Shown here: one piece after another, positions 1-8,286 of the stretch
Layout: each line of letters begins with the position of its first letter
Numbering within the stretch: the first letter of the stretch is position 1
Source: Bradyrhizobium sp. CB1015
GTDB lineage: Bacteria; Pseudomonadota; Alphaproteobacteria; Rhizobiales; Xanthobacteraceae
DNA length: 64,000 nucleotides
Direction: 5' to 3'
Assembly: GCF_025200925.1 (NCBI RefSeq)
Contig: NZ_CP104174.1
Coordinates: 4,836,001-4,900,000 of the forward strand
Notes under the pieces: generated by a model
Seen by the model: only the letters and a program-made list of their open reading frames with translations
Told to the model about the DNA's origin: nothing
The model's database searches: none
Translations under genes and position numbers: made by a program

Positions 1-1188
1 AAACCGCCGCCCCAGATCGCGCTGAAGATCCGGCGCATTCTGGGCGGCAAGGCAGGCTGGAACGGCGTTGCCGTCCAGTTTGCCTTCGCGGCGATCCTGG
101 GCTGGATCGGCTACGAGATCGTCTCCAATGCGCGGGCCAATCTCGAGAACCAGCACATCGCCGCCGGCTTCGGTTTCCTCAGGAACAATGCCGGCTTCGA
201 CGTCAACCAGACCCTGATCTCCTATACCGGCTCGGACACGTTCCTGCGCGTGTTCGTGGTCGGGCTGTTGAATACGCTTGTGGTCTCCGTGGTGGGCATC
301 TTCTTCGCCACGGTGATCGGCTTCATCGTCGCGCTGTGCCGGCTGTCGCCCAATTGGCTGCTGTCGCGGGTCGGCGAGATCTATGTCGAGGTCATCCGCA
401 ACCTGCCGCTGCTGTTCCAGATCCTGTTCTGGTATCTGGCGGTGCTCGCGGCCTTGCCCAATCCGCGGCAGAGCATTTCCCTGCTCGGCATCGCCTTCAT
501 CAGCAATCGCGGTCTCGTCGTTCCGAGCCCGATCGGCCAGAGCGGTCTCGAGCCATTCCTGGCGGTGCTCGCGCTCGGCATCATCGCCTCGCTGGGGCTA
601 CGCTTCTACGCCAGGCGCGCGCTGTTTCAGCGCGGGCAGGTGATCCACATCTGGCCTTACGTGCTGGCCCTGCTGTTCGGGCTTCCGCTGGCCACGATGC
701 TGGTATTCGGTCTGCCCTTCACCTTCGAGCTGCCGCAGCTGAGGGGGTTCAACTTCGCCGGCGGCTCACGCATCATCCCGGAATTCGTGGCGCTGACGGT
801 GGCGCTGTCGACCTATACCGCCGCCTTCATTGCCGAGATCGTGCGCGCCGGCATCCTGTCCGTTCACAAGGGGCAGATGGAGGCGGGATCCTCGCTCGGC
901 CTCAGCCGCGGCGCCACGCTCCGTCTCATCGTCGTGCCGCAGGCCATGCGCGTCATCGTGCCGCCGCTGACCAACCAGTACCTCAATCTCACCAAGAACT
1001 CGTCGCTGGCGGTCGCGATCGGCTATCCTGACCTGGTGTCGGTGTTTGCCGGCACATCGCTGAGCCAGACCGGCCAGGCGATCGAGATCATCGCCATGAC
1101 GATGGGTGTTTATCTCCTTATCTCGCTCCTCACCAGCGCGATCATGAGCGTCTACGGTTGGCGCGTCAGCCGGAGTCTCGGCGCATGA
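1..1188 (+). CDS. aapQ: General L-amino acid ABC transporter permease AapQ (5' end outside window)
   Basis: This is an inner-membrane permease of the polar amino-acid ABC uptake family, forming a channel with AapM and driven by the ATPase AapP. The reading frame is open from the first base, so the true start lies upstream; 395 residues are visible. The translation shows several hydrophobic helices, and near the C-terminus the permease coupling motif (EAGSSLGLSRGATLRLIVVP), which docks on the ATPase. The long insertion between the first helix pair and the core is typical of AapQ and BztB proteins. The stop overlaps the aapM start in an ATGA, so translation is probably coupled. A periplasmic binding protein (aapJ) would be expected just upstream. 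The family is clear; the exact amino-acid range is inferred from Rhizobium Aap. Confidence 0.9.
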   Translation, partial: KPPPQIALKIRRILGGKAGWNGVAVQFAFAAILGWIGYEIVSNARANLENQHIAAGFGFLRNNAGFDVNQTLISYTGSDTFLRVFVVGLLNTLVVSVVGIFFATVIGFIVALCRLSPNWLLSRVGEIYVEVIRNLPLLFQILFWYLAVLAALPNPRQSISLLGIAFISNRGLVVPSPIGQSGLEPFLAVLALGIIASLGLRFYARRALFQRGQVIHIWPYVLALLFGLPLATMLVFGLPFTFELPQLRGFNFAGGSRIIPEFVALTVALSTYTAAFIAEIVRAGILSVHKGQMEAGSSLGLSRGATLRLIVVPQAMRVIVPPLTNQYLNLTKNSSLAVAIGYPDLVSVFAGTSLSQTGQAIEIIAMTMGVYLLISLLTSAIMSVYGWRVSRSLGA

Positions 1189-2705
1189 GCGATGTCATCT
1201 CATCCAGCTTCGTCCGCCAGGACCTGCTCGCCGAGCGTTCGGCGCCGGTGAAGACGACCGGATTCATCGGCCTGATGCGCACGCGTCTGTTCAACTCGCC
1301 GACCAACATCCTGCTGACGATCCTGGGCGCCTTGCTGCTCTGGTTCACCATCGTTCCCTCCGTCAAGTTCCTGATGGTCGACGCGGTCTGGAGCGGTAAG
1401 GACCGCGCCGCGTGCCTCGCCGAGAACGCCGGTTTTGCGGTCGGCGCCTGCTGGCCCTACATCCAGGCGAAGCTCCCGCAACTGATTTACGGCTTCTATC
1501 CGGAGGCCGAGCGCTGGCGGGTGAACCTGACGCTGTTGCTCGCAGCCGTCCTGCTGTTGCCGTTGCTCATTCCGCGGCTGCCGGCGAAGAGCCTGAATGC
1601 CGGCCTGTTCTTCGTCGCCTTTCCGGTGGTGGCCTTCTTCCTGCTGCACGGCGGCGGCATCAACGGCTTCGGGCTCAGCTGGACTGCCGGCCTGCTGCAA
1701 TTGTTCGATGAGAGCATTGTCGGTGCCGGACAGGCGCTGCTCACCTCGAGCAAGACCTCCGCGATCGCCCCGCTGCTCTGGGCGGTCGGGAGCCTCATCG
1801 TCCTGGTCGGCACGGTGATCCATTGGCTGATCTTTCCGCTCACCTGGCTGCGCGATTATATCCAGGGGGCAGGCCAGCCGGTCTGGGCGGATTTCGCCGT
1901 CACGGCCGCGATCGTCTGCCTGATCGCCTTCGTTCTCGGCGGCGGTGTTCGCACCGGCGGGCGGGCTCTGGCGTCGAGCATCGTCACCTTCGTTGCCATC
2001 GCCATCGTCATCAAGCTGATGGATCTCGACCACGGCGGATTGCCGGTCGTGACGACGAATCTGTGGGGCGGCCTCCTGGTGACACTGGTGGTGTCCGTCA
2101 CCGGCATCGTCACCTCGCTGCCGATCGGTATCGCGCTCGCGCTCGGCCGCCGCTCGACGATTCCCTTGATCCGGATCTTCTCGATCGCCTTCATCGAGTT
2201 CTGGCGCGGCGTGCCGCTGATCACCGTGCTGTTCTTCGCAACCTACATGCTGCCGCTGTTCCTGCCCGGCAATTTCACCGTCGATGGCCTGGTGCGTGCG
2301 CTGATCGGCATCGCGCTGTTCACCGGCGCCTATCAGGCCGAGAACGTCCGCGGCGGGCTCGCGGCGATCCCGCGTGGGCAGAGTGAGGCGGCCGCCGCCC
2401 TCGGGCTGTCCTGGTGGAAGACGACCTCGCTGATCGTGCTGCCGCAGGCGCTGCGGCACGTCATTCCGAACCTCGTCAACAGCTTCATCTCGCTGTTCAA
2501 GGACACCTCGCTGGTCTCGATCGTGGCGCTGTTCGATCTGCTCGGCTCGCTGCGCGCCTCGTTCGCGGATCCGAAATGGTCGACGCCGTCGACGGCGTTT
2601 ACCGGCTTCGCCTTCGCCGGGATCATCTATTTCATGTTCTGCTTTGGAATGTCGCGCTATTCGTTGTTCGTCGAGCGCCGCCTCAATGCCCACCGCCGCA
2701 ACTGA
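1185..2705 (+). CDS. aapM: General L-amino acid ABC transporter permease AapM
   Basis: Second permease of the Aap importer, 506 residues from the ATG at 1185 that overlaps the aapQ stop by four bases. An in-frame start further upstream at 1158 is less likely because it would run deeper into aapQ. The protein has a long N-terminal extension with about five hydrophobic segments before the conserved C-terminal permease domain (from about residue 300), which carries the coupling loop around [20 protein letters not shown]. This architecture, much longer than ordinary 220-residue amino-acid permeases, is diagnostic of AapM/BztC. It lies in one operon with aapQ and aapP and acts in the inner membrane in broad uptake of L-amino acids. 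Confidence 0.93.
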   Translation: MSDVISSSFVRQDLLAERSAPVKTTGFIGLMRTRLFNSPTNILLTILGALLLWFTIVPSVKFLMVDAVWSGKDRAACLAENAGFAVGACWPYIQAKLPQLIYGFYPEAERWRVNLTLLLAAVLLLPLLIPRLPAKSLNAGLFFVAFPVVAFFLLHGGGINGFGLSWTAGLLQLFDESIVGAGQALLTSSKTSAIAPLLWAVGSLIVLVGTVIHWLIFPLTWLRDYIQGAGQPVWADFAVTAAIVCLIAFVLGGGVRTGGRALASSIVTFVAIAIVIKLMDLDHGGLPVVTTNLWGGLLVTLVVSVTGIVTSLPIGIALALGRRSTIPLIRIFSIAFIEFWRGVPLITVLFFATYMLPLFLPGNFTVDGLVRALIGIALFTGAYQAENVRGGLAAIPRGQSEAAAALGLSWWKTTSLIVLPQALRHVIPNLVNSFISLFKDTSLVSIVALFDLLGSLRASFADPKWSTPSTAFTGFAFAGIIYFMFCFGMSRYSLFVERRLNAHRRN

Positions 2706-2716
2706 TCGAGGCCACC

Positions 2717-3454
2717 ATGTCCGACCCCATCGTCAAGATTTCCGGCCTGAACAAATGGTACGGCGAATTCCACGTCCTGCGCGACGTCGACCTTGCGGTG
2801 CAGAAGGGCGAGCGCATCGTGATCTGCGGCCCCTCGGGCTCGGGCAAGTCCACGCTGATCCGCTGCATCAACGCGCTGGAGGAATTCCAGGAGGGCGAGA
2901 TCGTCGTCGACGGCATCGAGCTCGGGCCGAACCTCAAGCACATCGACGCGGTCCGCCGTGAAGTCGGGATGGTGTTTCAAAGCTTCAATCTGTTCCCGCA
3001 TCTGACCGTGCTCGACAATTGCACGTTGGCGCCGATCTGGGTCCGCAACATCCCCAAGAAGGACGCCGAGGCGACCGCGATGAAGTTCCTGGAGCGGGTC
3101 AAGATCCCGCACCAGGCCAACAAGTTTCCGGGCCAGATGTCCGGCGGCCAGCAGCAGCGCGTCGCGATTGCCCGGGCCCTGACCATGAACCCGAAGGTGA
3201 TGCTGTTCGACGAGCCGACCTCGGCGCTCGACCCCGAAATGGTCAAGGAGGTGCTCGACACCATGGTCGACCTCGCCGAGGAAGGCATGACCATGCTGGT
3301 CGTTACCCACGAGATGGGCTTTGCCCGCGAGGTCGCCAATCGCGTCGTGTTCATGGACGCCGGGCAGATCATCGAGGCCAACACCCCGAACGAGTTCTTC
3401 GCCGCCCCGCAGCACGCCCGCACGAAGCTGTTCCTGAGCCAGATTCTGCGCTGA
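2717..3454 (+). CDS. aapP: General L-amino acid ABC transporter ATP-binding protein AapP
   Basis: Cytoplasmic ATPase of the Aap importer, 245 residues. The start is the ATG at 2717, 11 bases after the aapM stop; the open frame extends back into aapM but no family member is that long. Visible motifs are Walker A (GPSGSGKST, about residues 38-46), the Q-loop ([12 protein letters not shown]), the ABC signature (SGGQQQR), Walker B (VMLFDEP) and the H-loop (VVTHEMG). The sequence is typical of the GlnQ/AapP polar amino-acid family. It ends the operon; the next gene, cysK, is convergent, with 184 bases between the two stops. Confidence 0.95.
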   Translation: MSDPIVKISGLNKWYGEFHVLRDVDLAVQKGERIVICGPSGSGKSTLIRCINALEEFQEGEIVVDGIELGPNLKHIDAVRREVGMVFQSFNLFPHLTVLDNCTLAPIWVRNIPKKDAEATAMKFLERVKIPHQANKFPGQMSGGQQQRVAIARALTMNPKVMLFDEPTSALDPEMVKEVLDTMVDLAEEGMTMLVVTHEMGFAREVANRVVFMDAGQIIEANTPNEFFAAPQHARTKLFLSQILR

Positions 3455-3638
3455 GCCCCGTGGCCGGTGGCCTCGCCCCGCGGGCAATGTCGAAACCTAC
3501 ACGCGCAAGGTCGATGAGGGCTACCGCAAGTTCGGGCGCGACTATTGTGCCTCGGCCTCCGAAAGCGGGGAGGTCGCTTATAGCCGAACTGCGCAGAGCT
3601 TGTGGCGTGCGCCCTCGACCCGAGGACGCGCGTGACGA

Positions 3639-4673
3639 TCAGACGAACGGCGGCTTGATGTTGCTGCGCTTCTCCAGCCATTCCGGCACCGGCAGGTTCT
3701 TGGCGCGCATGAAGTCCGCGTTGAACAGCTTCGAGAGATAGCGGCTGCCGGAATCGCACAGCACGGTGACGATCGTCTTGCCGGGCCCGAGCTGCTTCGC
3801 AAGCCGCATCGCGCCGACGACATTGATGCCCGTCGAGCCGCCGAGGCACAGACCTTCGTGCTGGAGCAGCTCGTAGATCGCGCTGACGGCGTCAGTGTCG
3901 GGAATGAGATAGGCATCGTCGACCTTGGCGGTCTCGACGATCGCGGTGGCGCGGTTGAGGCCGATGCCTTCGGTGATCGAGCCGCCGGGCGTCGCCTTGG
4001 GATCGCCGGTCCTGAAATATTCGTACATGCCGGCGCCGTGCGGATCGGCGCAGGCGATGCGGAGGTTCTTGTTCTTCTCCTTCAGATAGCGGCTGACGCC
4101 GGCCAGCGTGCCGCCGCTGCCGACCGAGCAGACGAAGCCGTCGACCTTGCCGCCGGTCTGCTCCCAGATCTCTGGCCCCGTGGATTCGTAATGTGCCTTG
4201 GCGTTGTCGAGGTTGTTCCACTGATCGGCGAACAGCACGCCATTGGGCTCGGTCTTGCGCAGCTCGTCGGCGAGCCGCCGGCCGACATGCTGGTAGTTGT
4301 TGGAGTTGGCGTAGGGAAGGGCCGGCACCTCGATCAACTCGGCACCGCACAGCTTCAGAAAGTCCTTCTTCTCCTGGCTCTGCGTTTCCGGGATCACGAT
4401 CAGGGTGCGGTAACCGCGCGCGCTCGCAACAACGGCAAGGCCGATGCCGGTATTGCCGGCGGTCGCTTCCACCACGAGTCCGCCGGGCTTCAGCTCGCCG
4501 CGCTTCTCGGCCTCCAGAATCATCCATTTCCCGGCGCGGTCCTTCACCGACTGACCGGGATTCATGAACTCGGCCTTGCCGAGGATGGTGCAGCCGGTCA
4601 ATTCCGAAGCGCGCTTGAGCTTGATGAGGGGGGTGTTGCCGATGGCTTCGACAACGTCGTTGCGAATGGTCAT
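3639..4673 (-). CDS. cysK: Cysteine synthase A (O-acetylserine sulfhydrylase)
   Basis: PLP-dependent enzyme that forms L-cysteine from O-acetylserine and sulfide in the cytoplasm. The 344-residue product from the ATG at 4673 begins MTIRNDVVEAIGNTPLI, the standard start of the family; the open frame extends upstream but that part does not look like the family. The PLP lysine lies in NPGQSVKDRAGKWM, the substrate-binding loop is TAGNTGIGLAVV, and a phosphate-binding loop is GSGGTLAG. It is slightly longer than E. coli CysK, with a C-terminal extension ending KPPFV that I recall from Bradyrhizobium annotations of this enzyme. It stands alone, convergent with aapP. Cystathionine beta-synthase-like activity cannot be excluded from sequence. 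Confidence 0.9.
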   Translation of the reverse strand: MTIRNDVVEAIGNTPLIKLKRASELTGCTILGKAEFMNPGQSVKDRAGKWMILEAEKRGELKPGGLVVEATAGNTGIGLAVVASARGYRTLIVIPETQSQEKKDFLKLCGAELIEVPALPYANSNNYQHVGRRLADELRKTEPNGVLFADQWNNLDNAKAHYESTGPEIWEQTGGKVDGFVCSVGSGGTLAGVSRYLKEKNKNLRIACADPHGAGMYEYFRTGDPKATPGGSITEGIGLNRATAIVETAKVDDAYLIPDTDAVSAIYELLQHEGLCLGGSTGINVVGAMRLAKQLGPGKTIVTVLCDSGSRYLSKLFNADFMRAKNLPVPEWLEKRSNIKPPFV

Positions 4674-5112
4674 GTCGGGGGAAATCACTACCAAGGGGTT
4701 GATCGGCTTTGGCCCGAACCTAGTGCTTGGCAGGCCAAAGGGGAAGGCTTTTGCGCTGCGGCGAACCCGAGCGAAACGGCCCGCGGAAACAGTGATATGC
4801 TCGAGGCGAGACCGGCGATGATGCGGGCGGTCGCGGCGCGGGGATATCGGTAGGAGGAAACGGCCAAACCCCGGCCAGTGCACGAAACGATTGCGCTCCC
4901 GATGAGCGTCGTTGCGACCAATTCTTGCCACGGGCGAGACGGGTCGCCACAGCGCGCGTGGACTGCGGTTGGAAGGCCGAAGAGATATCGGCACCGGCGA
5001 GATTGACGGTGTTGTGCACTACCTAGAGGGTGCGACTGAGCTGAAGGCGCGTGGCGCGGTCGAAATGAAGAGCGAAGCCAAGGGCGTGGCCGCAATATCA
5101 CATGAAATCTTG

Positions 5113-5126
5113 GTAAGCTTGCTTAC
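5113..5126. promoter_or_regulatory. Inverted repeat GTAAGCTTGCTTAC, candidate TetR-type operator
   Basis: Perfect 6-base arms GTAAGC/GCTTAC with a two-base spacer, about 260 bases before the first gene of the RND efflux operon. Operators of this form (GTAAG-N4-CTTAC) are bound by several TetR-family regulators of multidrug pumps. No tetR gene is in the adjacent sequence, so the regulator would be encoded elsewhere. The function is inference. Confidence 0.4.
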
Positions 5127-5143
5127 GTTTCCTGATGTTTCGT

Positions 5144-5159
5144 AGTGAAAGAAGTCACT
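5144..5159. promoter_or_regulatory. Inverted repeat AGTGA-N6-TCACT, candidate regulator site
   Basis: Perfect 5-base arms separated by six bases, 17 bases downstream of the GTAAGC palindrome. The geometry is that of CRP/FNR-family sites (TGTGA-N6-TCACA) with the outer base changed. Two palindromes this close in a long intergenic region suggest a regulated promoter for the efflux operon. No promoter hexamers are convincing. Confidence 0.3.
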
Positions 5160-5384
5160 GCAAGACAGGCACTTTTAGTGTTTTCGTCAGTTCGCTCCCG
5201 GCTTGCTGGCTCGGCCATCTCGCAACTGCGGCACTGTCGCGCCGTTCCGCGCCCGGCTAGTATGGATCTCAGGTTCCGCAGAAAGCATCACCGCTGTGAA
5301 CGCGTTGTCCAAGGCCTCCCGACTGTCCCGCCGCGAATCGGTTAATCCGGCAGCGTTGCGGCGGTTTGATCTGCCCGGCGGGGG

Positions 5385-6869
5385 GTGGATGTGACACAGC
5401 AAGTTCCAGCGATCGCCTCGCGGCGGTCCTACGGTTCTGCATTCCGGATGCGGCCCGCGGCGCGATGGATTGCGGTGCTGTGCCTCGCCGCCGCCTCGGG
5501 GGCTTGCGTGCTGACCCAGGATCTTCCCGATCCCGCGCTCGACGTTCCCACGCATTACAAATACGCCGGCAAGGGCGACGCGCCGCCGTCGCTGGATTGG
5601 TGGCGTGGTTTCCGCTCTGCGGAGCTGACGCAGCTGATGGAGGAGGCGCAGACCGTCAACCTCGACATCGCGGCAGCCGTGGCGCGCATCGTCCAGGCCG
5701 ACGCCCAGGCGCGGCAGGCCGGCGCGGCGCTGCTGCCGAGCCTGTCGGGAGGCGGATCGGAAACCTATTCGCGCACCTCGGGCTCCTCGTCGTCCGGCCT
5801 TACCAATGGCGGGCGCGAGGTCGTCAATTATTCGGCCTCGCTGAGCGCGAGCTATCAGCTCGATTTCTGGGGCCAGAACCGCGATGCGCTGCAATCGGCG
5901 GAGGAGACGGCGAACGCCAACCGTTTCGATCGCGACACGGTCGCACTGACCACGCTCGCCGCCGTCGCCAACGCCTATTTCCAGGTGCTGGCCTCGCAGG
6001 ATCGCATCAGGACCTCTCAGCGCAACATCGCGAGCGCGCAGCGCATCCTCGATGCGGTCAGGGAGCGCCGCAAGGCCGGCACCGGCACCGATCTCGACGT
6101 CGCCCAGCAGGAGAGCGTGCTGGCGAACCAGAAGGCCCTGGTGCCGCCGCTGCGCCAGACGCTCGACCAGAACCTCAACGCGCTCGCCGTGCTGGTCTCG
6201 CGCCCGCCGGAGAGCGTGCGCGTGCTCGGCGGCTCCCTGGACCGGATCGCGATCCCGCGCGTGACGCCCGGCCTGCCGTCGGAGCTGCTGACGCAGCGGC
6301 CGGACATCCGCCGCCAGGAGGCGCAGCTCGCCTCGGCCACCGCCAACATCGGCAATGCCCGCGCGCAGTTCTTTCCCACCATCCAGCTCACCGGCAATGG
6401 CGGCTACCAGAGCGCGGCGCTGGTCTCGCTGTTCCAGCCGCATGCCGCCTTCTTCCAGCTCGTCGGCAGCGCGACGCAGCCGATCTTCGACGGCGGCAAG
6501 ATCCTCGGCAATTTCGAATATGCCAAGGCGCGGCAGGACGAGCTGCTGCAGACCTATCGCAAGACCATCGTCCAGGCCTTTGCCGACGTCGACAACGCGC
6601 TGTTCTCGATCAAGCAGACCACGATCAAGCTGCAATTGCAGCGCGACGTCGTCGCCGCCTCGCGCCGTGCCTTCGATCTCTCCGAGCAGCAATTGCGCGC
6701 CGGCACCGCCGACATCGTCACCGTGCTCAACACCCAACTGACCCTGTTCCAGGCGGAAGACGCGCTGTCGCAGGCCCAACTCGCGCGGCTTCTGGCCATC
6801 GTCAGCCTGTACCAGGCGCTCGGCGGCGGCTGGGAGCCGCGAATGGAGAAACCGGTCAATGCTCTTTAA
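5385..6869 (+). CDS. RND efflux outer-membrane lipoprotein (NodT/OprM family)
   Basis: Outer-membrane channel component of a tripartite RND efflux pump. The longest frame starts at the GTG at 5385 (494 residues). The ATG at 5448 would give MRPAARWIAVLCLAAASGAC, a textbook lipoprotein signal with lipobox ASGAC, and may be the true start. The mature protein contains two outer-membrane efflux repeats with the usual long helices, for example NLDIAAAVARIVQADAQARQ and QRPDIRRQEAQLASATANIG. It overlaps the adaptor gene by 11 bases, so the four efflux genes form one operon. The lipid-anchored type separates it from the TolC homologue at 29709. Confidence 0.9.
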   Translation: MDVTQQVPAIASRRSYGSAFRMRPAARWIAVLCLAAASGACVLTQDLPDPALDVPTHYKYAGKGDAPPSLDWWRGFRSAELTQLMEEAQTVNLDIAAAVARIVQADAQARQAGAALLPSLSGGGSETYSRTSGSSSSGLTNGGREVVNYSASLSASYQLDFWGQNRDALQSAEETANANRFDRDTVALTTLAAVANAYFQVLASQDRIRTSQRNIASAQRILDAVRERRKAGTGTDLDVAQQESVLANQKALVPPLRQTLDQNLNALAVLVSRPPESVRVLGGSLDRIAIPRVTPGLPSELLTQRPDIRRQEAQLASATANIGNARAQFFPTIQLTGNGGYQSAALVSLFQPHAAFFQLVGSATQPIFDGGKILGNFEYAKARQDELLQTYRKTIVQAFADVDNALFSIKQTTIKLQLQRDVVAASRRAFDLSEQQLRAGTADIVTVLNTQLTLFQAEDALSQAQLARLLAIVSLYQALGGGWEPRMEKPVNAL

Positions 6870-8250
6870 GCCGGACACCAAGCAGGGCGCGGGAGAGGGG
6901 ACGGCGAAGAGATCGCGCGGCCGCGGCTTCGTCATGACCCTGATCACGCTCGCGATCCTCGGCGGCCTCGGCTATGTCGGCTGGATCGCCATGCACCAGC
7001 AGCCGACGAACAACCGCAATCAGCGCCCCGATCTGCCGGTGCCGGTGTTGGCAGCGAGCCCGCGCATCCAGGACGTGCCGGTCTATCTCGACGGCGTCGG
7101 CGCGATCCGCGCGCTCAACACTGTGACCGTGCGCTCGCAGGTCGACGGCAAGCTGATCGCGGTCAACTTCACGGAAGGCCAGGACGTCAAGAAGGGCGAC
7201 GTGCTCGGCGAGATCGATCCGGCGATCTATCAGGCGCAGTACGATCAGGCGGTCGCCAAGAAGGCGCAGGATCAGGCCCAGCTCGCCAACCAGCGCATCG
7301 ACCTGACACGCTACGAGCAGCTCGCTGCCTCCAATGCCGGCTCCAAGCAGCAGGCCGACACCCAGCGCGCGCTCGTCGCGCAGACCGAGGCGCTGGTCAA
7401 GGCCGATCAGGCCGCGATCGACAACGCTGCGGCGACGCTGAGCTACACCAAGATCGTGGCGCCGATCTCGGGCCGCGCCGGCCTGCGCCAGGTCGACCAG
7501 GGCAACATCATTCACGCCTCCGACACCACCGGTCTCGTGGTGATCACGCAATTACAGCCGATCGCGGTGTGGTTCAGCCTGCCGCAGCAACAGATCATGC
7601 GGGTCAATGCGGCCGCGGCGAAGGGTCCGCTCGCGGTCGACGTGTTCGGCAATGACGGCATCACCGTGATCGATACCGGCAGGCTCGCCGGCATCGACAA
7701 CCAGGTCGACCAGACCACCGGTACGCTCAGGCTCAAGGCCGAATTCCCCAATGCCAATTACCAGCTCTGGCCCGGCCAGTTCGTCAATGTCCGCCTCAAG
7801 GTCGAGACCTTGACGCGGGCGCTGGTGGTGCCGACCTCTGCGGTGCAGCGCGGCCCGATCGGCACTTTCAGCTACGTCATCGGCGAGGACAACATCGTCT
7901 CGGCCAAGCCCGTGACGGTGACCCAGCAGAACGAGCATGATGCCGTGATCGCCAGCGGCCTGTCGGCGAGCGACAGGGTCGTCACCACGGGCTTTGCCAA
8001 TCTGTCCGACGGCTCCAAGGTGATCGTCGGCCGCGATGATCAAACCCCGTCGGCCGATCTCGCCCCGCGCAAACGCTCGCGCGCACCGGACGCTCAGAGG
8101 AAGGACGGCGCCAAGGAAGGCCAGAAGGACGGGCAGGGCAAGGACGGCGAGTTGCGCGCCAAGCGCAAGAGCAGCGAAGGCGACCAGAAGGGGCAGACAG
8201 GGCCGGCACCGGGGCCGGCGGCAGCGGAAAGTGGAGCCAAGCAGCCATGA
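6859..8250 (+). CDS. RND efflux periplasmic adaptor (membrane fusion protein, MdtA-like)
   Basis: Periplasmic adaptor linking the inner-membrane RND pumps to the outer-membrane channel, 463 residues. It starts at the ATG at 6859 inside the end of the preceding gene. A basic N-terminus and one hydrophobic anchor (residues about 25-45) precede the lipoyl-type half-motifs (TVRSQVDGKLIAVNFTEGQD; SYTKIVAPISGRAGLRQVDQ), a helical hairpin and the beta-barrel domain. The last 70 or so residues form a low-complexity, lysine-rich, glycine-rich tail (from about residue 391) that adaptors of this family normally lack or have much shorter. Gene order and the two pumps that follow match MdtABC. Substrates are unknown. 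Confidence 0.92.
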   Translation: MLFKPDTKQGAGEGTAKRSRGRGFVMTLITLAILGGLGYVGWIAMHQQPTNNRNQRPDLPVPVLAASPRIQDVPVYLDGVGAIRALNTVTVRSQVDGKLIAVNFTEGQDVKKGDVLGEIDPAIYQAQYDQAVAKKAQDQAQLANQRIDLTRYEQLAASNAGSKQQADTQRALVAQTEALVKADQAAIDNAAATLSYTKIVAPISGRAGLRQVDQGNIIHASDTTGLVVITQLQPIAVWFSLPQQQIMRVNAAAAKGPLAVDVFGNDGITVIDTGRLAGIDNQVDQTTGTLRLKAEFPNANYQLWPGQFVNVRLKVETLTRALVVPTSAVQRGPIGTFSYVIGEDNIVSAKPVTVTQQNEHDAVIASGLSASDRVVTTGFANLSDGSKVIVGRDDQTPSADLAPRKRSRAPDAQRKDGAKEGQKDGQGKDGELRAKRKSSEGDQKGQTGPAPGPAAAESGAKQP

Positions 8251-8286
8251 TCCGACAACGGCCGCTTGGAGCGGCAGGCATAATCC

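Larger units (their letters stand above)
4674..5384. other. 711-base intergenic region upstream of cysK and the RND efflux operon
   Basis: Divergent promoter region between cysK and the efflux operon. Short open frames on both strands have no family resemblance or convincing ribosome site, and I take them as chance. The part near 5100-5165 is less GC-rich than its surroundings and carries two inverted repeats listed separately, so regulation of the efflux operon probably acts there. The 220 bases between those sites and the first efflux gene contain nothing I recognise. Confidence 0.6.

Noticed and set aside
1200..2693. Long minus-strand open frame (497 codons) opposite aapM
   Set aside because: It is a shadow of GC-rich aapM codons; the product is repetitive Arg/Asp/Gln/Gly with no domain.
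3455..3638. Protein-like short reading (GNVETYTRKVDEGYRKFGRD) between aapP and cysK
   Set aside because: No start codon with a ribosome site and no family recognised; too short to call a pseudogene.
4912..4960. CGACCAATTCTTGCC shared with the right end of the insertion sequence (45228 region), suggesting an old IS end
   Set aside because: Only 15 bases match and the flanking sequence differs; one such match between any two places in 64 kb of GC-rich DNA is expected by chance.
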